From NCBI GenBank assembly GCA_910890315.1, contig CAJVGD010000030.1, positions 1-63,143 on the forward strand: DNA of 63,143 bases, written 5' to 3'. Every line of letters starts with the position of its first letter. Position 1 is the stretch's first letter. The notes beneath the pieces were generated by a model that searched no databases, was not told the origin of the DNA, and worked only from the letters and a program-made list of their open reading frames with translations. Shown here piece by piece: positions 49,250 through 59,700 of this stretch. The DNA comes from Serendipita indica DSM 11827 (lineage: Eukaryota > Basidiomycota > Agaricomycetes > Sebacinales > Serendipitaceae). The position numbers were made by a program, and so were the translations under genes.

Positions 49250-50083
49250 TTATCGGGAGGTATCATTAGAATGTCCTGGGGACGCATTGGGACAAGCTTC
49301 AAGATGGCGTGTGATGTTGGATACTTTGTCCTCGACCTTCGTTTTGAAGCCACTTAGGTCGTGTGAGTAAAACGCCGGAAATTCGAGAATGGTGCTCACC
49401 AATTGTTTGGGCAAGGAGAATATGTCCGGGACTCGCTGTGGGTGTTCAAATGTCGTTCTACTGTTTGCTTCAAAGGAAATTTTTTGTTACTATGAACTAT
49501 TAGTACTGGAATAGACAAGCTCAGGAAACATACCAATGGACGCACGCATATCGTCGTATCCCCAAGTGCCAGTCGATGTGGTCAGTGACCTTGGTCGCCT
49601 GCTTGATGGGACCGTGTCCATTAACTGGGATGCCGCCGGGGCAGCCCAATTGACAAGGCCACCAATTTTGACCAGATGAATCACGTTCTTTAACGCGCAA
49701 TGGCTCACCCCGCAGCATATTGAGTGGAATCGGCTTTAGTTGGCTACGCCATCTGGCATCTGAGAATAGACTATTTAGAGCGGCGCTCATGGGCCCATCG
49801 GATCCGGCAAAGGCTAGGAGCTCCTCCTCAACTTTGTCGGACGAGAGTTTTGGGCCCTTTGGATACTTTGGGTTGGCTGGTTTGTGGCCGTAGAAGCTTG
49901 TGGAAGCATCCGAGGGATCTTCAAAGTCGGGAGTACTCGGGCTCTCGTCTTGATTGGAACTATTCGCTGCCTCTGGGATTTTGAATTCCAACACTCCGTC
50001 CAATGAACCGTAGTGCTAAGTTGTGTCAGAGGGGAAACTAGGCATCAAGGAGTACCGCTTACCACAGAGTTGAATTGAGACAT
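49250..50083 (-). CDS. zinc-finger-like hypothetical protein
   Basis: Not a family I recognise. ATG 50083 opens MSQFNSV, and a short intron joins it to HYGSLDGVLEFKIPEAANSS. A disordered middle (SPSTPDFEDPSDASTSFYGH) leads to MLRGEPLRVKERDSSGQNWW. Then comes a Cys/His cluster: PCQLGCPGG, TDHIDWHLGIRRYACVHC. The C of VHC is completed across an intron (about 49453-49533) onto RTTFEHPQRVPDIFSLPKQL. The last part reads EDKVSNITRHLEACPNASPG and stops at 49250-49252; an optional intron may lie at about 49330-49403. The Cys/His order fits two C2H2-like fingers. The gene is convergent with TAF6, 152 bp away, so careless annotation would lose its last exons. Confidence 0.6.
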
Positions 50084-50580
50084 GATGAGGAATATTGGAC
50101 AAACCACGCCGTAGATGAGTCGGAATTTATACTTTTTGCGTGTTCAGATTCCCTCCCGGTTTGCCTCGTTGCGGAGGACCTGGCGAGCAGATTCATCGCC
50201 AGGTATGACTCTGGTAGCAGGTCCCATTTCAACGAACAGGCCGTGATATTCACTGAATTAAGAGACTTCTGGCCAGAGGTGAAGTCTCTAAGAACAGAAC
50301 CAAAGAGGCTGCGGCAGGTCGTGCCAGACCTAGCAGGTAAGCGCCTATGGTGAATCACAACAGCCATTCCTGGCTCATACAGAGCCATCTCAAACCATTC
50401 AGAAGGCTTTACGAGCGCCACAGATTCGGATTTGACTCATCTGAGCTGTGGTGGAATCTGAAGAGACGCAACGCCGGGCGTGTGAAGCATGTCGAGTTGG
50501 CATTCCTGAGTCATAGTTGATTTTCTCTGTTTTTTGGGAATATTCTGTTTGGTTGAAGAGTGCGGCGGCAACTGAAAGAG
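50084..50580. other. intergenic between divergent genes
   Basis: Roughly 0.5 kb between the zinc-finger-like gene and the F-box-like gene. Both strands have open frames of about 100 codons, but they overlap each other and show no motif or splice support. Presumably promoter sequence for both genes. Confidence 0.4.
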
Positions 50581-52622
50581 ATGGCCAACTCAAACTTGGA
50601 ACTGATACCCGTCGAGCCCAAAATGCCTCCACGGCGCAAAGGCGCAAAGGCAGCGAAAGCAAAGGCCAAAGAACCAGCAAAAGATCAATCTCAGACTGTA
50701 TCAACAGCACGAGGAGCGCGTAAACGCGTCCGGTTGCCCGAACTGCCCCTTGAGTTGTGGCGTATGATCATCAAAGAGGCATGCTCTTACCCGTTCGAGA
50801 TGGACTACAGCGAGGAATCTCCACGAGCAATGGCTGCGCTCGGCTGTCACGACCTACGCACCTTCAACCGCATAGGAGGGCTGGACGCCCGCCGGCTGGC
50901 ATATCAGACGCGTCGAAACGTCGTTCTCGTGAACAAATTATGGTGGGCACTCGGACAGGAATACTTCTACCACACCATCTTTATCAGCGAGAGCTCACGC
51001 CCACTGTTCCCCGACCTCCTTTGCCAGTTTCTGCGCAGGCCCAGCATCTGTCACTATGTTAGGCGTCTTGAACTCAACTTCGAGATCAGTCGAGTGTCTG
51101 TAGAGTCCACAGGGACCCTCCTCCGTGGATTTATCAAGAATTGCCCAAACCTCGAAGTCGTCGATGACCATGTCACCCGCAAGACATCCTCCAAAAAAGA
51201 GCGTGGCGCATCACCCATTCGGATTGCACCACAAGCCGCTCACGAGATTCCGTTTGCCATTGCTCTCGGAAATAAGCATAAGAAGTCGATCAAACATGTC
51301 GGGTTTTCCGCAGGATCAACAGCTGCGTTTACCTTTGTGTGGTCCATTAACGCGATCAATCGCTTTGAGAACCTACAGATTCTCTCGCTCCACGAGTTTC
51401 CTGGCTGGCAAAAGCTTCCACCTCCGATGAGTCCCGAGGAAGCGCAACAGAGACAGGAACGTGCCAGGCGCAGGCTGGAGCAAGGACGGTCCCGCTATCA
51501 CTATAGTGACGAAGAAGAGGAGGATGAGGATGATGAGGACGACCCCGACGCGTTTTCTATACCAAATCCGATCAGACTACCTTGCCTCCATACTCTCGAC
51601 ATTTCGCGTCTTCCGAACACTGAGAAGTCGATGGCTCGATCCCTTGTACATTGGCTCAAGAGTTGGGAAATTCCAGCCGTGAAGCAGCTTGGCCTCTCGG
51701 TATATCATCTCGAATCCATTCCGTTTCCGTTGCTCTACCAAGTCGCCCCGACCCTCAAACTGCTGGTCCTTCATCACTTCTCCGTCAAACATAGAACCCC
51801 ACCGAACCCACCCGGGGGAGGATCGGCACGAGCACAACGGGCTTCGACTCAGGCTCCAGCTCGAATAGATCCTCTGCAAGGAAAAGTGATCGAATTCCCA
51901 GAGCTTGAGCGAATCATCGTCACAGCCCCGACAGTGAACCCCAACTGGTACCGGCTATTTGACTGTCCCAAGCTGAGCACCTACTGTGTCCAGTGGCATA
52001 CGTACGAACCCACGCCATACAATCCTCAGTCAAACGGTCTCGACTCTCCGACTCCCCTGTGGACAGATTCGGAAAAATGCGCTCTCATATCACCGCGGCG
52101 TACAACCATATGCCAAGGCTCGTCACGTTTCAGGTCCTCGATGTGCCCTTCAAGTCTATGGAAATCCCAGATGACAAGATTCGCTTTTGGAGAACCGTAA
52201 ACAGGGATTTAGTCGCTCGCAAGATTCGTCTGGTCGGTGCCGAGTCAACACTATGGAAGGATTGTCGGCCTGCAGATGAAGAGCAACAATTGAGAAAGAG
52301 AAAGCTGGAGGCAGAAAAGGCAGCCGCAGAAAAGGCCGCAGCAGAAAAAGCAGAAGCGGAGAGACTGGCCGCGGAGAAGGCAGAAGCAGAGAGACTAGCC
52401 GCGGAAAAAGCTGCCGCGGAAAAGGCGGCTGCATCGGAAGCGGATGTGCAGAGTGCGCTGGCTGAAGGCGCTGGAGAAGTGGGCGCATCGCAAGGTGACT
52501 CCGGTCTGCCAGATTCAGAGTCGCAAAGAACCGTCGTTTACATTCCAGAGGGGCAGGAACCCTATACAGCGCCAAACCGAGATACGGAAACCGACACGAC
52601 AAGTAATGCAAACGGTGATTAG
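50581..52622 (+). CDS. F-box-like protein with acidic insert and AEK-repeat tail
   Basis: Basic N-terminus (PPRRKGAKAAKAKAKEPAKD), then the F-box-like helix LPELPLELWRMIIKEACSYP. A leucine-rich, beta/alpha-like body follows: YVRRLELNFEISRVSVESTG, FENLQILSLHEFPGWQKL, LPCLHTLDISRLPNTEKSMA and LKLLVLHHFSVKHRTP. An acidic run EEEEDEDDEDDPD interrupts it. In the A5 run at 52073-52077 the frame moves by one; with one extra A it continues EKMRSHITAAYNHMPRLVTF and into MEIPDDKIRFWRTVNRDLVA. The tail holds alternating AEKAAAEKAEAERLAAEKAE repeats, predicted as a long single helix, and ends DTTSNANGD-stop. Start ATG 50581; a GTG upstream is not used. Substrate adaptor role inferred. Confidence 0.7.
52308..52434 (+). 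repeat. coding tandem repeat, AEKAAAEKAEAERL type
   Basis: GCAGAAAAGGC-like 15-bp words repeat about eight times, coding AEKAA, AEKAE and AERLA units inside the F-box-like protein. The pattern predicts a charged helix and is prone to length change between strains. Confidence 0.75.
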
Positions 52623-52870
52623 TCTTATGATGTGAAGTTTTGAAGAATCGAATTGGTAAGTCGATCGGCGGTGCACGGCGACGATGACTGACTGTGAATA
52701 GTGGCATTTTCACAAAGAATCTAATTTGTCTGTTGTTTAATCAGAAAAACATGGAATAGTAGAATCAGTACATCGCAACTTCTCACTGCATGGTTCCACT
52801 TCGGTCTCATTGATAGCGGGAAAATAACACACTTGGCTCTTCTCGCTTTGCCGGCCGGCATCAATAGGAG

Positions 52871-52881
52871 CATATATAAAT
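52871..52881 (+). promoter_or_regulatory. TATA box of the alpha/beta hydrolase gene
   Basis: CATATATAAAT lies about 35-45 bp before ATG 52915, close enough to imply a short leader. Confidence 0.5.
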
Positions 52882-52914
52882 CCTTACAGAGGCTCTCATC
52901 TGTCACGGAGCAAC

Positions 52915-54212
52915 ATGGTTCGTCGTCCAGATGTCTCGACCGTTGGGAAGCCAGATTCCTATTCGTTTCCATTCCGACGCCAGCCGCTCAAAGGTCTCTT
53001 TCTGACCTTTAAGCTTGTCCTTTTCCTCCTCTACCTACCTGCATGGATGATAGAGGGGTTGGTTCCGTTCCTCCGACCTCGGAAGTCTTGGACTTTGCAA
53101 AAGGTCCTACGGGTACGTGATACATTGCTTGCTGACACGACGCTCAACTGGTGTAGGTGAGGTTTATTCGCTTTCTCGGTAGGATTGGGGAAGGGATTGG
53201 GCCTCCTACGAAACCTTACCGAGATCCAACCGTCTACCCGCCTAAGCCAGCCAAAGGGTTCACGCTAATTCGCCCAGCCCCAGACCATCTTATTCAAGGA
53301 GATGTGCGCGTGAAGATGGAAGCAGCACATGTGCAACCAGTGACCGTCGCTGGATACTGGTACACCCAGGATGACGCACAGCTCTCAGAGACGAAGACGT
53401 CGTGCTTCTCATGCACGGCGGAATGTTTATCCTGGGCACCGCTCGACCCAGTGACCCTGCGGCGTATATCCCGAAACGACTCGTACGGCTGGCCGCGGAA
53501 AGAGGACATCGCCTTCGTGTGCTGTCTGTTGACTATAGAAGGTGTTCAACTAGGCCATTCGAGCAAGGTGGTGCCTTTCCCTCTGCGCTTCTCGATGGCT
53601 TCGCGGGATATTTGCATCTCCTCTCTTTGGGCGTTAAGTCCGAGCGTATTACTCTGATGGGCGATAGCGCCGGTGCGACGATTGCACTCTCATTGATGCG
53701 TTATATCACGGAGAATAGTCGACCAGAGGTGCCCATCCCTGCGGGAATCGTCATCTTTTCGCCATGGGCGGATATGGCACTACAAGCTACCGACTCTACA
53801 GTGTGGGATAACTGGAGGAGCGATTACCTAGGTATTTGGGGCCTAAGCTTCTACGCCACTGTCGCGCTCCTTGGGCCGCATTCCCCAGACGAGCTCAAGA
53901 CGAACCTGTACATCTCACCGAGTACTCTGGCCCTCCCATCTGGCACAACGTTTTTTGAAAAGGACAAGTGGCCAAGGACGATGCTGGTGTGCGGAGACGC
54001 CGAGATGATCCTTACAGAGATTCGCACATTGAGGGAGCGCTTGCGTGAGGCCTGGCGTGGATTTGACATACTTGGAGGTCAAAGATGCCATCCACAACTT
54101 TACCATGTTCCCATGGTTTGAGCCGGAAGGGAAGCAGACGATGAATGCGGTGATGGATTGGTTTGAAGCCGGGAGCAAGGATAATAACGATTATATACGA
54201 GCAAAGTTGTAG
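52915..54212 (+). CDS. alpha/beta hydrolase (hormone-sensitive-lipase-like), two frame breaks
   Basis: Membrane-anchored hydrolase type: a hydrophobic N-terminal helix (LFLTFKLVLFLLYLPAWMI) precedes the catalytic domain. An intron follows KVLR (53113-53156). Motifs: oxyanion hole VVLLMHGGMFILGTARPSDP, nucleophile ITLMGDSAGATIALSLM, acid-region IVIFSPWADMAL and the histidine in LEVKDAIHNFTMFPWF. It ends YIRAKL-stop at 54210-54212. The frame changes at about 53388-53392 (one base too few) and again at about 54053 (GCCTGGCG, one T too many). All catalytic motifs are preserved, so either the gene is newly broken or the consensus has errors. Substrate unknown, probably a lipid or sterol ester. Confidence 0.65.
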
Positions 54213-54269
54213 TACACGTAAACAGCTTTACAACAGGTCTAGCGAATCGTAGGTCACACAGATACATAC

Positions 54270-55624
54270 TCAAGCGCGAGCCCGTTTATTGTCGCGCGAG
54301 AGTTCTTCCTGCTTTTCTCTTCCTTGATCTACGGTCAATGAATCTCCGTCTTCGTATCTGATTCCGAGTGAGTCGAGTTTGGAAGCCAGGATATAGATCG
54401 CTTGTGCCGACTGAATATCAAATTTGCGAGTTTGGAACAGATGGCTATCCAGTGTCACATCCCCTTCTACTTCGTCGGGATCTTGGTCAACCATGGGGAG
54501 CACAGATAGCCAAGAGTGACTGTCGGTAATGGTTTGGAGTCGCGGAGTGGATGCACAGAAGCGCATCACGTCAGCGAAAAAGTGCAAGGGACTAAAACCA
54601 GTGTACGACATCCGGTACGAAGTATTGACCAGTCGGAGAAGTGGATGTGTACTTTGTAGATCTAGATTTCTCCACAGAACGGAGAGGGGGTAACCAAGAT
54701 ACAGCAACCGGGGACAGCTATGTAACACCCCAGCCGCAGAAAATGAGCGGATATTGGTGGCTCTACAAACTGTAGCGAGAGATATCGTAGGTTGTGGCCA
54801 TGTCGGTGAAGAAAGCGCTGGGACTCTGTAGGCTCTGGAAGTACGCCTAGTTCAAGGTGCTCTAAGGATGGTAGAACCCAAGCGTCCATGTACAGTTCAC
54901 CCAACCCGCCTATACAGGTAATGCTCAAGGTACGCAGGTGTGGAAGCCGAAGCAGGCCCTGGTCGGGAAGAGGAAAGAACGGGGCAACGTGCATGATGAG
55001 ACACGTCAAGCATTCTAGTTTGCATAGTAGCGAGTCGAAACTTTGGATATGAGCAATTGGTATATCGTCTTCAGACAGGTCGAGAAAGAGCACCCTCAGA
55101 TGTGGAAAGAGGTGCTGACGGTTGGAAAGAATTTCAGATGTAAACATGCCCCCTGTATCCAAGATGATTTCTGTGCTGAAAGTCTTGGCTTGCTCAATTG
55201 TTGAGGCTATGAGTCCCACAGCGCCTTCAGCTGGGCTGTTGAGAACCTCGAGTCGTCTAGCCTTGAGGATCGTGGAAGGCTTGAGAACATCTGTTGCTGT
55301 GCTAGCCATGCATAGACGCATGCACCGATGCTCGACTGAGGGAGAGTCGGCAAAGGTCTTCCATGCTTTGCACACCAGTCTCAGTTTCGCCCTCGTAGCC
55401 CGAAACTGAGACATTGCAGGACGATCCTTTATCCCCCACCAGATTTCCTTGGTGTCTGGATCCACGATGTGCATCACGCAGGTCCAATCACCTCGGCGCG
55501 TCTCGGGGTGCCAATCGTATTCGAATGGGTCGGTGGAGAAGAGAAGGAGACTGTCGATGACCCACTCAAGGATCATTCTCCAGATTTCGTTGGGAATCTG
55601 CTCACAGGCCTTCTTCTTTGGCAT
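54270..55624 (-). CDS. F-box/leucine-rich-repeat-like protein
   Basis: Starts MPKKKACEQIPNEIWRMILE, an F-box-like helix, then KLRLVCKAWKTFADSPSVEH, typical of the F-box end. LRR-like strands follow: HLFPHLRVLFLDLSEDDI, LCKLECLTCLIMHVAPFF, LPHLRTLSITCIGGLGELYM and LPSLEHLELGVLPEPTESQR. Near 54750-54775 the frame is off by one; after it NIRSFSAAGVLHSCPRLLYL continues the pattern to RMSYTGFSPLHFFADVMRFC and DNKRARA-stop at 54270. A GTAGAG..TACATAG pair there resembles an intron but its phase does not fit. Function probably SCF adaptor; lineage-specific F-box families are large in these fungi. Confidence 0.7.
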
Positions 55625-55979
55625 GACGGATAGCAGGTGGAAGCGCTTTAGGTCCCTTTAGATGCTGTATCAACGCTGAGATGGATACTTGCCTTTGGTA
55701 GTGTTGTGATCGGACACTGGCAGACGACGCGGTTGGGGACAAGTCTGTGTGCCGAGACGCCGGGTTCGAAGAAGGCCAGCCAAACCATCCATACCAGTCA
55801 GAGTGTGATTACATCGAAGGATCTGTTAGTCTGCTGCTGGTTGACGCATTCAGATCAATCATGGAGAAATTAAATGATTTTAAGGATTTCCGCTTCTTCT
55901 TTGGATTACTTGGTTACTACATTTGATGAACCGAACGTTCCCATTGGCTTGTCGAGCGGACCAACTTGGCCTCCACCGT
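55625..55979. other. intergenic, nothing recognised
   Basis: About 0.35 kb upstream of the F-box/LRR gene and before the duplicated block. No motif or gene seen. Confidence 0.4.
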
Positions 55980-56223
55980 CTCGACCTCTTTGCCTTGGTT
56001 GTCAGTCTGTCCAAGCAGAGGATTATAGACATCTTCTCTGTCGTCCTCGCAACTGTTCAACCAATAAAACGATCGAGTATCTCGACTCAGTCAACAGCCT
56101 CAAGGTTCTACTAGACTGTCCCTTGGTCGCAGCTACTCTGGGAGGGTCTACGTGGAATCTCAAATCACGCTGTTTTGACGTTCACCTTCACCATGGTCCG
56201 CCATGTCGCATTCGACGACCCAT

Positions 56224-57160
56224 AGAGCAGATGCGAGCATCTAGTTACAGTCAAATCTGTCTACAGAGAAATTCATCATTCTCAGATCTCCCGGCGAAAC
56301 TTTCTCCAGACATTCGCTCTTCGTCGGGATCTCGAAGAACAAACGGTATGATATCCTTAATCGGTGGAAGGGTGACTATCATCCGTATCCACCGCAGCTA
56401 CTGTCGCTCAGGACACCAGACTCTCACCTGTAAGCATATCTCTCGAGCTCCTCGGACCCTGAGTGGCTTAGCCCATTAAAAGTGTTTAGGGGCATATAGA
56501 CCATGCATACTTGATCTGATCAACTATGTCAATGAACGAACTGTGCGTATTCGACACGGCACCTGATTCACTCGCTGATATCAACCCAGCACGCAGTCAA
56601 TTTCATGACAGCTCGTGTGCAGCCGGGATCAGACTTCGACGACCAATGATGCGTGCCAGCTCGCCGAACCCGAGCTATGGGGTCAAATGCGGCTACAAGT
56701 GTCTCTTGGGGATAAGTCGCATCGGAACCAAACCTGTATAAGGCGACCAATAAAAAAAATGTGGAGAGAGGGGTAAAAAGTGTCCCCGCGCCGACCCTCA
56801 TCTGTCGAATCTGCCAAGTGAGACTGCTTTTACGTCGTAGATGAGGTGCCGACAACGACAAGTTGAACTTTACAGGGAAGCAGCGACGAGCTCAAGAAGA
56901 GGGTCAAGGCGCAGGTGGATTCGATACTTTCACTTGGTACATCGGAGACGTTCAGGATCAGATCGTTGAATCCCAGGAGCTGTCGTACTTGGTAGTCGGG
57001 AAGGGTAGCAAGCGTGCCACAGAGATTGCAGCAATAGGATTGCTCTCTGGCGACCCTTCATTTCGCCTATCGACTCTCGGCATCTCTTTCACAAAGGACG
57101 CGATTGTAGGGAAACTCGACGAACATTGGCACCGCGATGGCGTATCCGGAACGCTTGTAC
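56224..57160 (+). CDS. unrecognised spliced locus, unit A
   Basis: No family recognised. Two introns are supported because both splice sites recur in unit B: 56430-56489 and 56818-56875. Frames around them have protein character: RYDILNRWKGDYHPYPPQLL before the first intron, CILDLINYVNERTVRIRHGT after it, then CQLAEPELWGQMRLQVSLGD, VERGVKSVPAPTLICRICQ up to the second intron and SSDELKKRVKAQVDSILSLG after it. The frames between do not all connect; stops and shifts intervene near 56570-56650 and 56690-56730. A different frame, GLLSGDPSFRLSTLGISFTK, is open over the most conserved stretch. It may be a decaying gene, or several exons are missed. Ends are approximate. Confidence 0.35.
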
Positions 57161-57442
57161 ATTTGCAAAGAACGATGATGGTTAATAGCTGCTTACCAGT
57201 CTTTGTACGTGTGCTTACTTCACTGCCAGGGCTGTTATTAGGCTTCCAGCGCTATGAAAGCCGTTTGAGGGCGGGTTGGGTACACTTTCTCCATCACTTT
57301 ACTCCTGAATGCATGTTTCCAATGCAAAACTCTCGCGTATTATAGCCGTTTTCTGCGACATTTCATAATGGTAATTGAATCGGTTAAGCAGTGCCCATGT
57401 GGATGGCTGTCCACATGTTTCGGATCGATACAAATCTTGAGG

Positions 57443-57451
57443 ATATATATA
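57443..57451 (+). promoter_or_regulatory. TATA box of membrane gene A
   Basis: ATATATATA lies about 45 bp before ATG 57495; unit B keeps ATATATAG at 62098-62105 before ATG 62132. Confidence 0.5.
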
Positions 57452-57494
57452 GGATAATCCTGGAGTGGTTCAGTCTCTTACACTTTTCATTCTC

Positions 57495-58953
57495 ATGGCT
57501 CTTGCAGTCGCCGTTTACTCACTGTCGAGCCGCGCAGCTCAAAATCTCACGTCGATTACGACAGAATGTCTTCCATCGTGCGCAAATCAGTATAGAAGTC
57601 TAGCTGGCATAGTTCTGAGCTGTCTCATCACCGTCTTCTTGTGTATCTGGGTGGCCCTCCATCTCAACGTTCCAGAGCCTGTGGACACCAGAGACATGAG
57701 ATACTTGGTTCGGTTCAAGATCTGGATAGGATCCTCCTTTCGATGCATCGTGGTTCCGATTTGTGTGACATTGGTATTCCCGGAATGGGTTCTGGGAATA
57801 GCTGTTCTCCAATTCTCCAAGGCCACTCGACTGGCCCAAAAGATTCGTGAACTGCAGAATGGGGAGGCTAGTAAGCTACAGAAAGATGGCCGCCTTTGAT
57901 ACTAATTGATTTTGTTTAGAGGTCACTCGTCAACACGGATTCTTCATCCTAATGGGTGGCTTTCACCTCTTTAGACAAATCCACCCCCCATCTTTGAATA
58001 ATTCTAGAGAGGAAGCCGGAGAGGGTGCTCACCTATTGGCCAAGAAATCGGCTGCAGAAGCGGGAGACAGTCGACATGACCAAACATCCAGTGGCAAGAC
58101 TTCTCTGGTAGAGGAGTTCGGAGAACCTTTGCATCCTCTCGACGAATTCGATGTATTTCGCCTTCTCAAGGATCGCAAACTTCGCCTCCCTACCTCTGCC
58201 GAACTGCAGGACAAGTGCAAGAGCGATGGACTTGCAAAGTTTCTGGTTGTAGTCCAAACACTCTGGTTCATCGCTCAGTGTATCGCACGGAAAGTCAGCA
58301 AACTGCCACTCACCGAGCTCGAAGTCATTACACTCGGCTATACTCTACTCACCGTGTCAATGTACATTGCATGGTGGGACAAGCCATACCGGGTGACATT
58401 CCCCGTACGCGTGTATGAAACACTCCCAGAACGTACAAACGAGCAAAAGGGGTTGAAGAGGAGGATGGAAGAAGGCAACTTTGTGGTGATAGCCCTTGCA
58501 CACGCCACGGGCTCTCAAGGAGAGCTCGTCGACCTACGGAGTGTGAAACGAGTCCCCATGTTTTACTCTGGGTACAATGAAACACAGTGGAATGTCAGCA
58601 ATTTCGCCAGCATTCTGACCACAATCATTGTTGGGACGTTGTTTGGTGCTGTCCATTTTCTAGCGTGGTCGTCGCCATTTCCATCCACTCATATGCAGTT
58701 TCTCTGGCGATTCGCAGCGATTATCATGACTGCAGTCCCACCTGCAGCGGCCGTAGGCTTTATTTTGGTTGGACTTATGGCCATGGTATCCGAAAAACTG
58801 GGTGCCTTGATACTGCTCCCCTTACTGCTACTACCACCCTTGTACTTTGTTGGAAGAGGTATAACAATCGTGCTTGCATTGGTGACGCTTGCGACGCTCC
58901 CACTCGACGCGTATAGAGATGTGGAATGGTCAGACATTTTCCCCCATATCTAG
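57495..58953 (+). CDS. multi-pass membrane protein, Agaricomycete-type family (copy A)
   Basis: Two exons, 57495-57870 and 57920-58953, give 469 residues. The N-terminal part has TTECLPSCANQYRSLAGIVL, the family word CLITVFLCIWVALHLNVPEP and CVTLVFPEWVLGIAVLQF. After the intron TRQHGFFILMGGFHLF follows, then a soluble loop (HPLDEFDVFRLLKDRKLRLP). Next are CKSDGLAKFLVVVQTLWFIA, LTELEVITLGYTLLTVSMYI and AWWDKPYRVTFPVRVYETLP. The C-terminal half has TLFGAVHFLAWSSPFPSTHM and three or four more hydrophobic helices, ending DIFPHI-stop. I know the pattern only as an uncharacterised family of Agaricomycetes; function unknown. Intact, unlike the copy at 37.4-38.5 kb. Confidence 0.85.
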
Positions 58954-59171
58954 ACCTCACTGTCAGCATCATATCTAGCCCTTGTAGTCTATGCTTCCCA
59001 ATCCTTTTGTTCCTCTGAAGCGTAGAGATGACCTATTGTTTCAACAAATAGACTACATAGAAGGTCTATCGTACCATGGAAAATATCAAGGCCCATTAAA
59101 AGACCCAGAAACCTCCCTTGAATTCGATTTGACCGCGTACAGACCTCCTGGGGTCTAGCTGAATCCAAAGT

Positions 59172-59700
59172 TCAGCTCGTATACGCACTCTGCTCACTCC
59201 CTTGCTCAACGAAGAGCATATCATGTGCTGCATCATACACGTCGGATCGTAGCCGCTCCTTGAAATGTGACCGCACAATCGTGAACGAGTCGTCTTGGGA
59301 ACCCACCCCCGTAATCCGACTCACTAAATTCTAATGCCTGACTACGAATGGCTCCGTCTTCAACCTAGCACTACACTTGTCGTACCCATACCAAGCGATG
59401 CAGCCACCGCCTGACGAGATATCAGCGAGAATAGCGAAAGAGCCATGCGAATTTGGACTCACCAAACTCAATGTCGTATTCGACATTGAGTGCGAATGCA
59501 GCGACTTTGATCCACTCGTGGCGGACAAGACTTGTCATTCGGTCGAGGACGCCTTGACACGAAGTGGATGATTTCTTCCATCCAGAGTCGTTCGAACGGG
59601 GTCTCCATGACGTGGCTATACCCCGATAGTCTTCATTAGTTTCATATAGCGGGCCGTTGATTGAAATCAGGGCACTTTGATTGGGCTCGCTGGACCGTGG
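59172..59700 (-). CDS. possible small spliced gene, unrecognised
   Basis: Minus-strand exons with protein character: VLDRMTSLVRHEWIKVAAFA and LNVEYDIEF, an intron of about 53 nt (GTGAGT..TCAG, near 59409-59461), GGCIAWYGYDKCSARLKTEP, a second short gap, then SRITGVGSQDDSFTIVRSHF and DAAHDMLFVEQGSEQSAYTS-stop at 59172. Upstream, ISINGPLYETNEDYRGIATS is in frame but no start codon is evident, and alternative frames compete near 59560-59620. No family recognised. It could be the 3' part of a larger or decayed gene. Confidence 0.35.

Larger units (their letters stand above)
55980..58953 (+). repeat. tandem segmental duplication, unit A
   Basis: This block is related along its length to 60,250-63,143. 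Similarity is loose at the left, about 70 percent in spacers, high in the membrane gene and near identity at about 56,880-57,150. Landmarks shared with unit B: GATCGAGTATCT, CAACTATGTCAATGA and the GGATTGCTCTCTGGCGACCC region. The two units are offset by about 4.6 kb at the membrane gene. Confidence 0.85.

Noticed and set aside
50059-50421. Overlapping small open frames on both strands in the spacer before the F-box-like gene
   Set aside because: They overlap each other, lack motifs and have no splice support.
54735-54790. 49-nt intron (GTAGAG..TACATAG) in the F-box/LRR gene
   Set aside because: Splice sites look acceptable, but the phase does not join the two good frames, so a one-base error is more likely.
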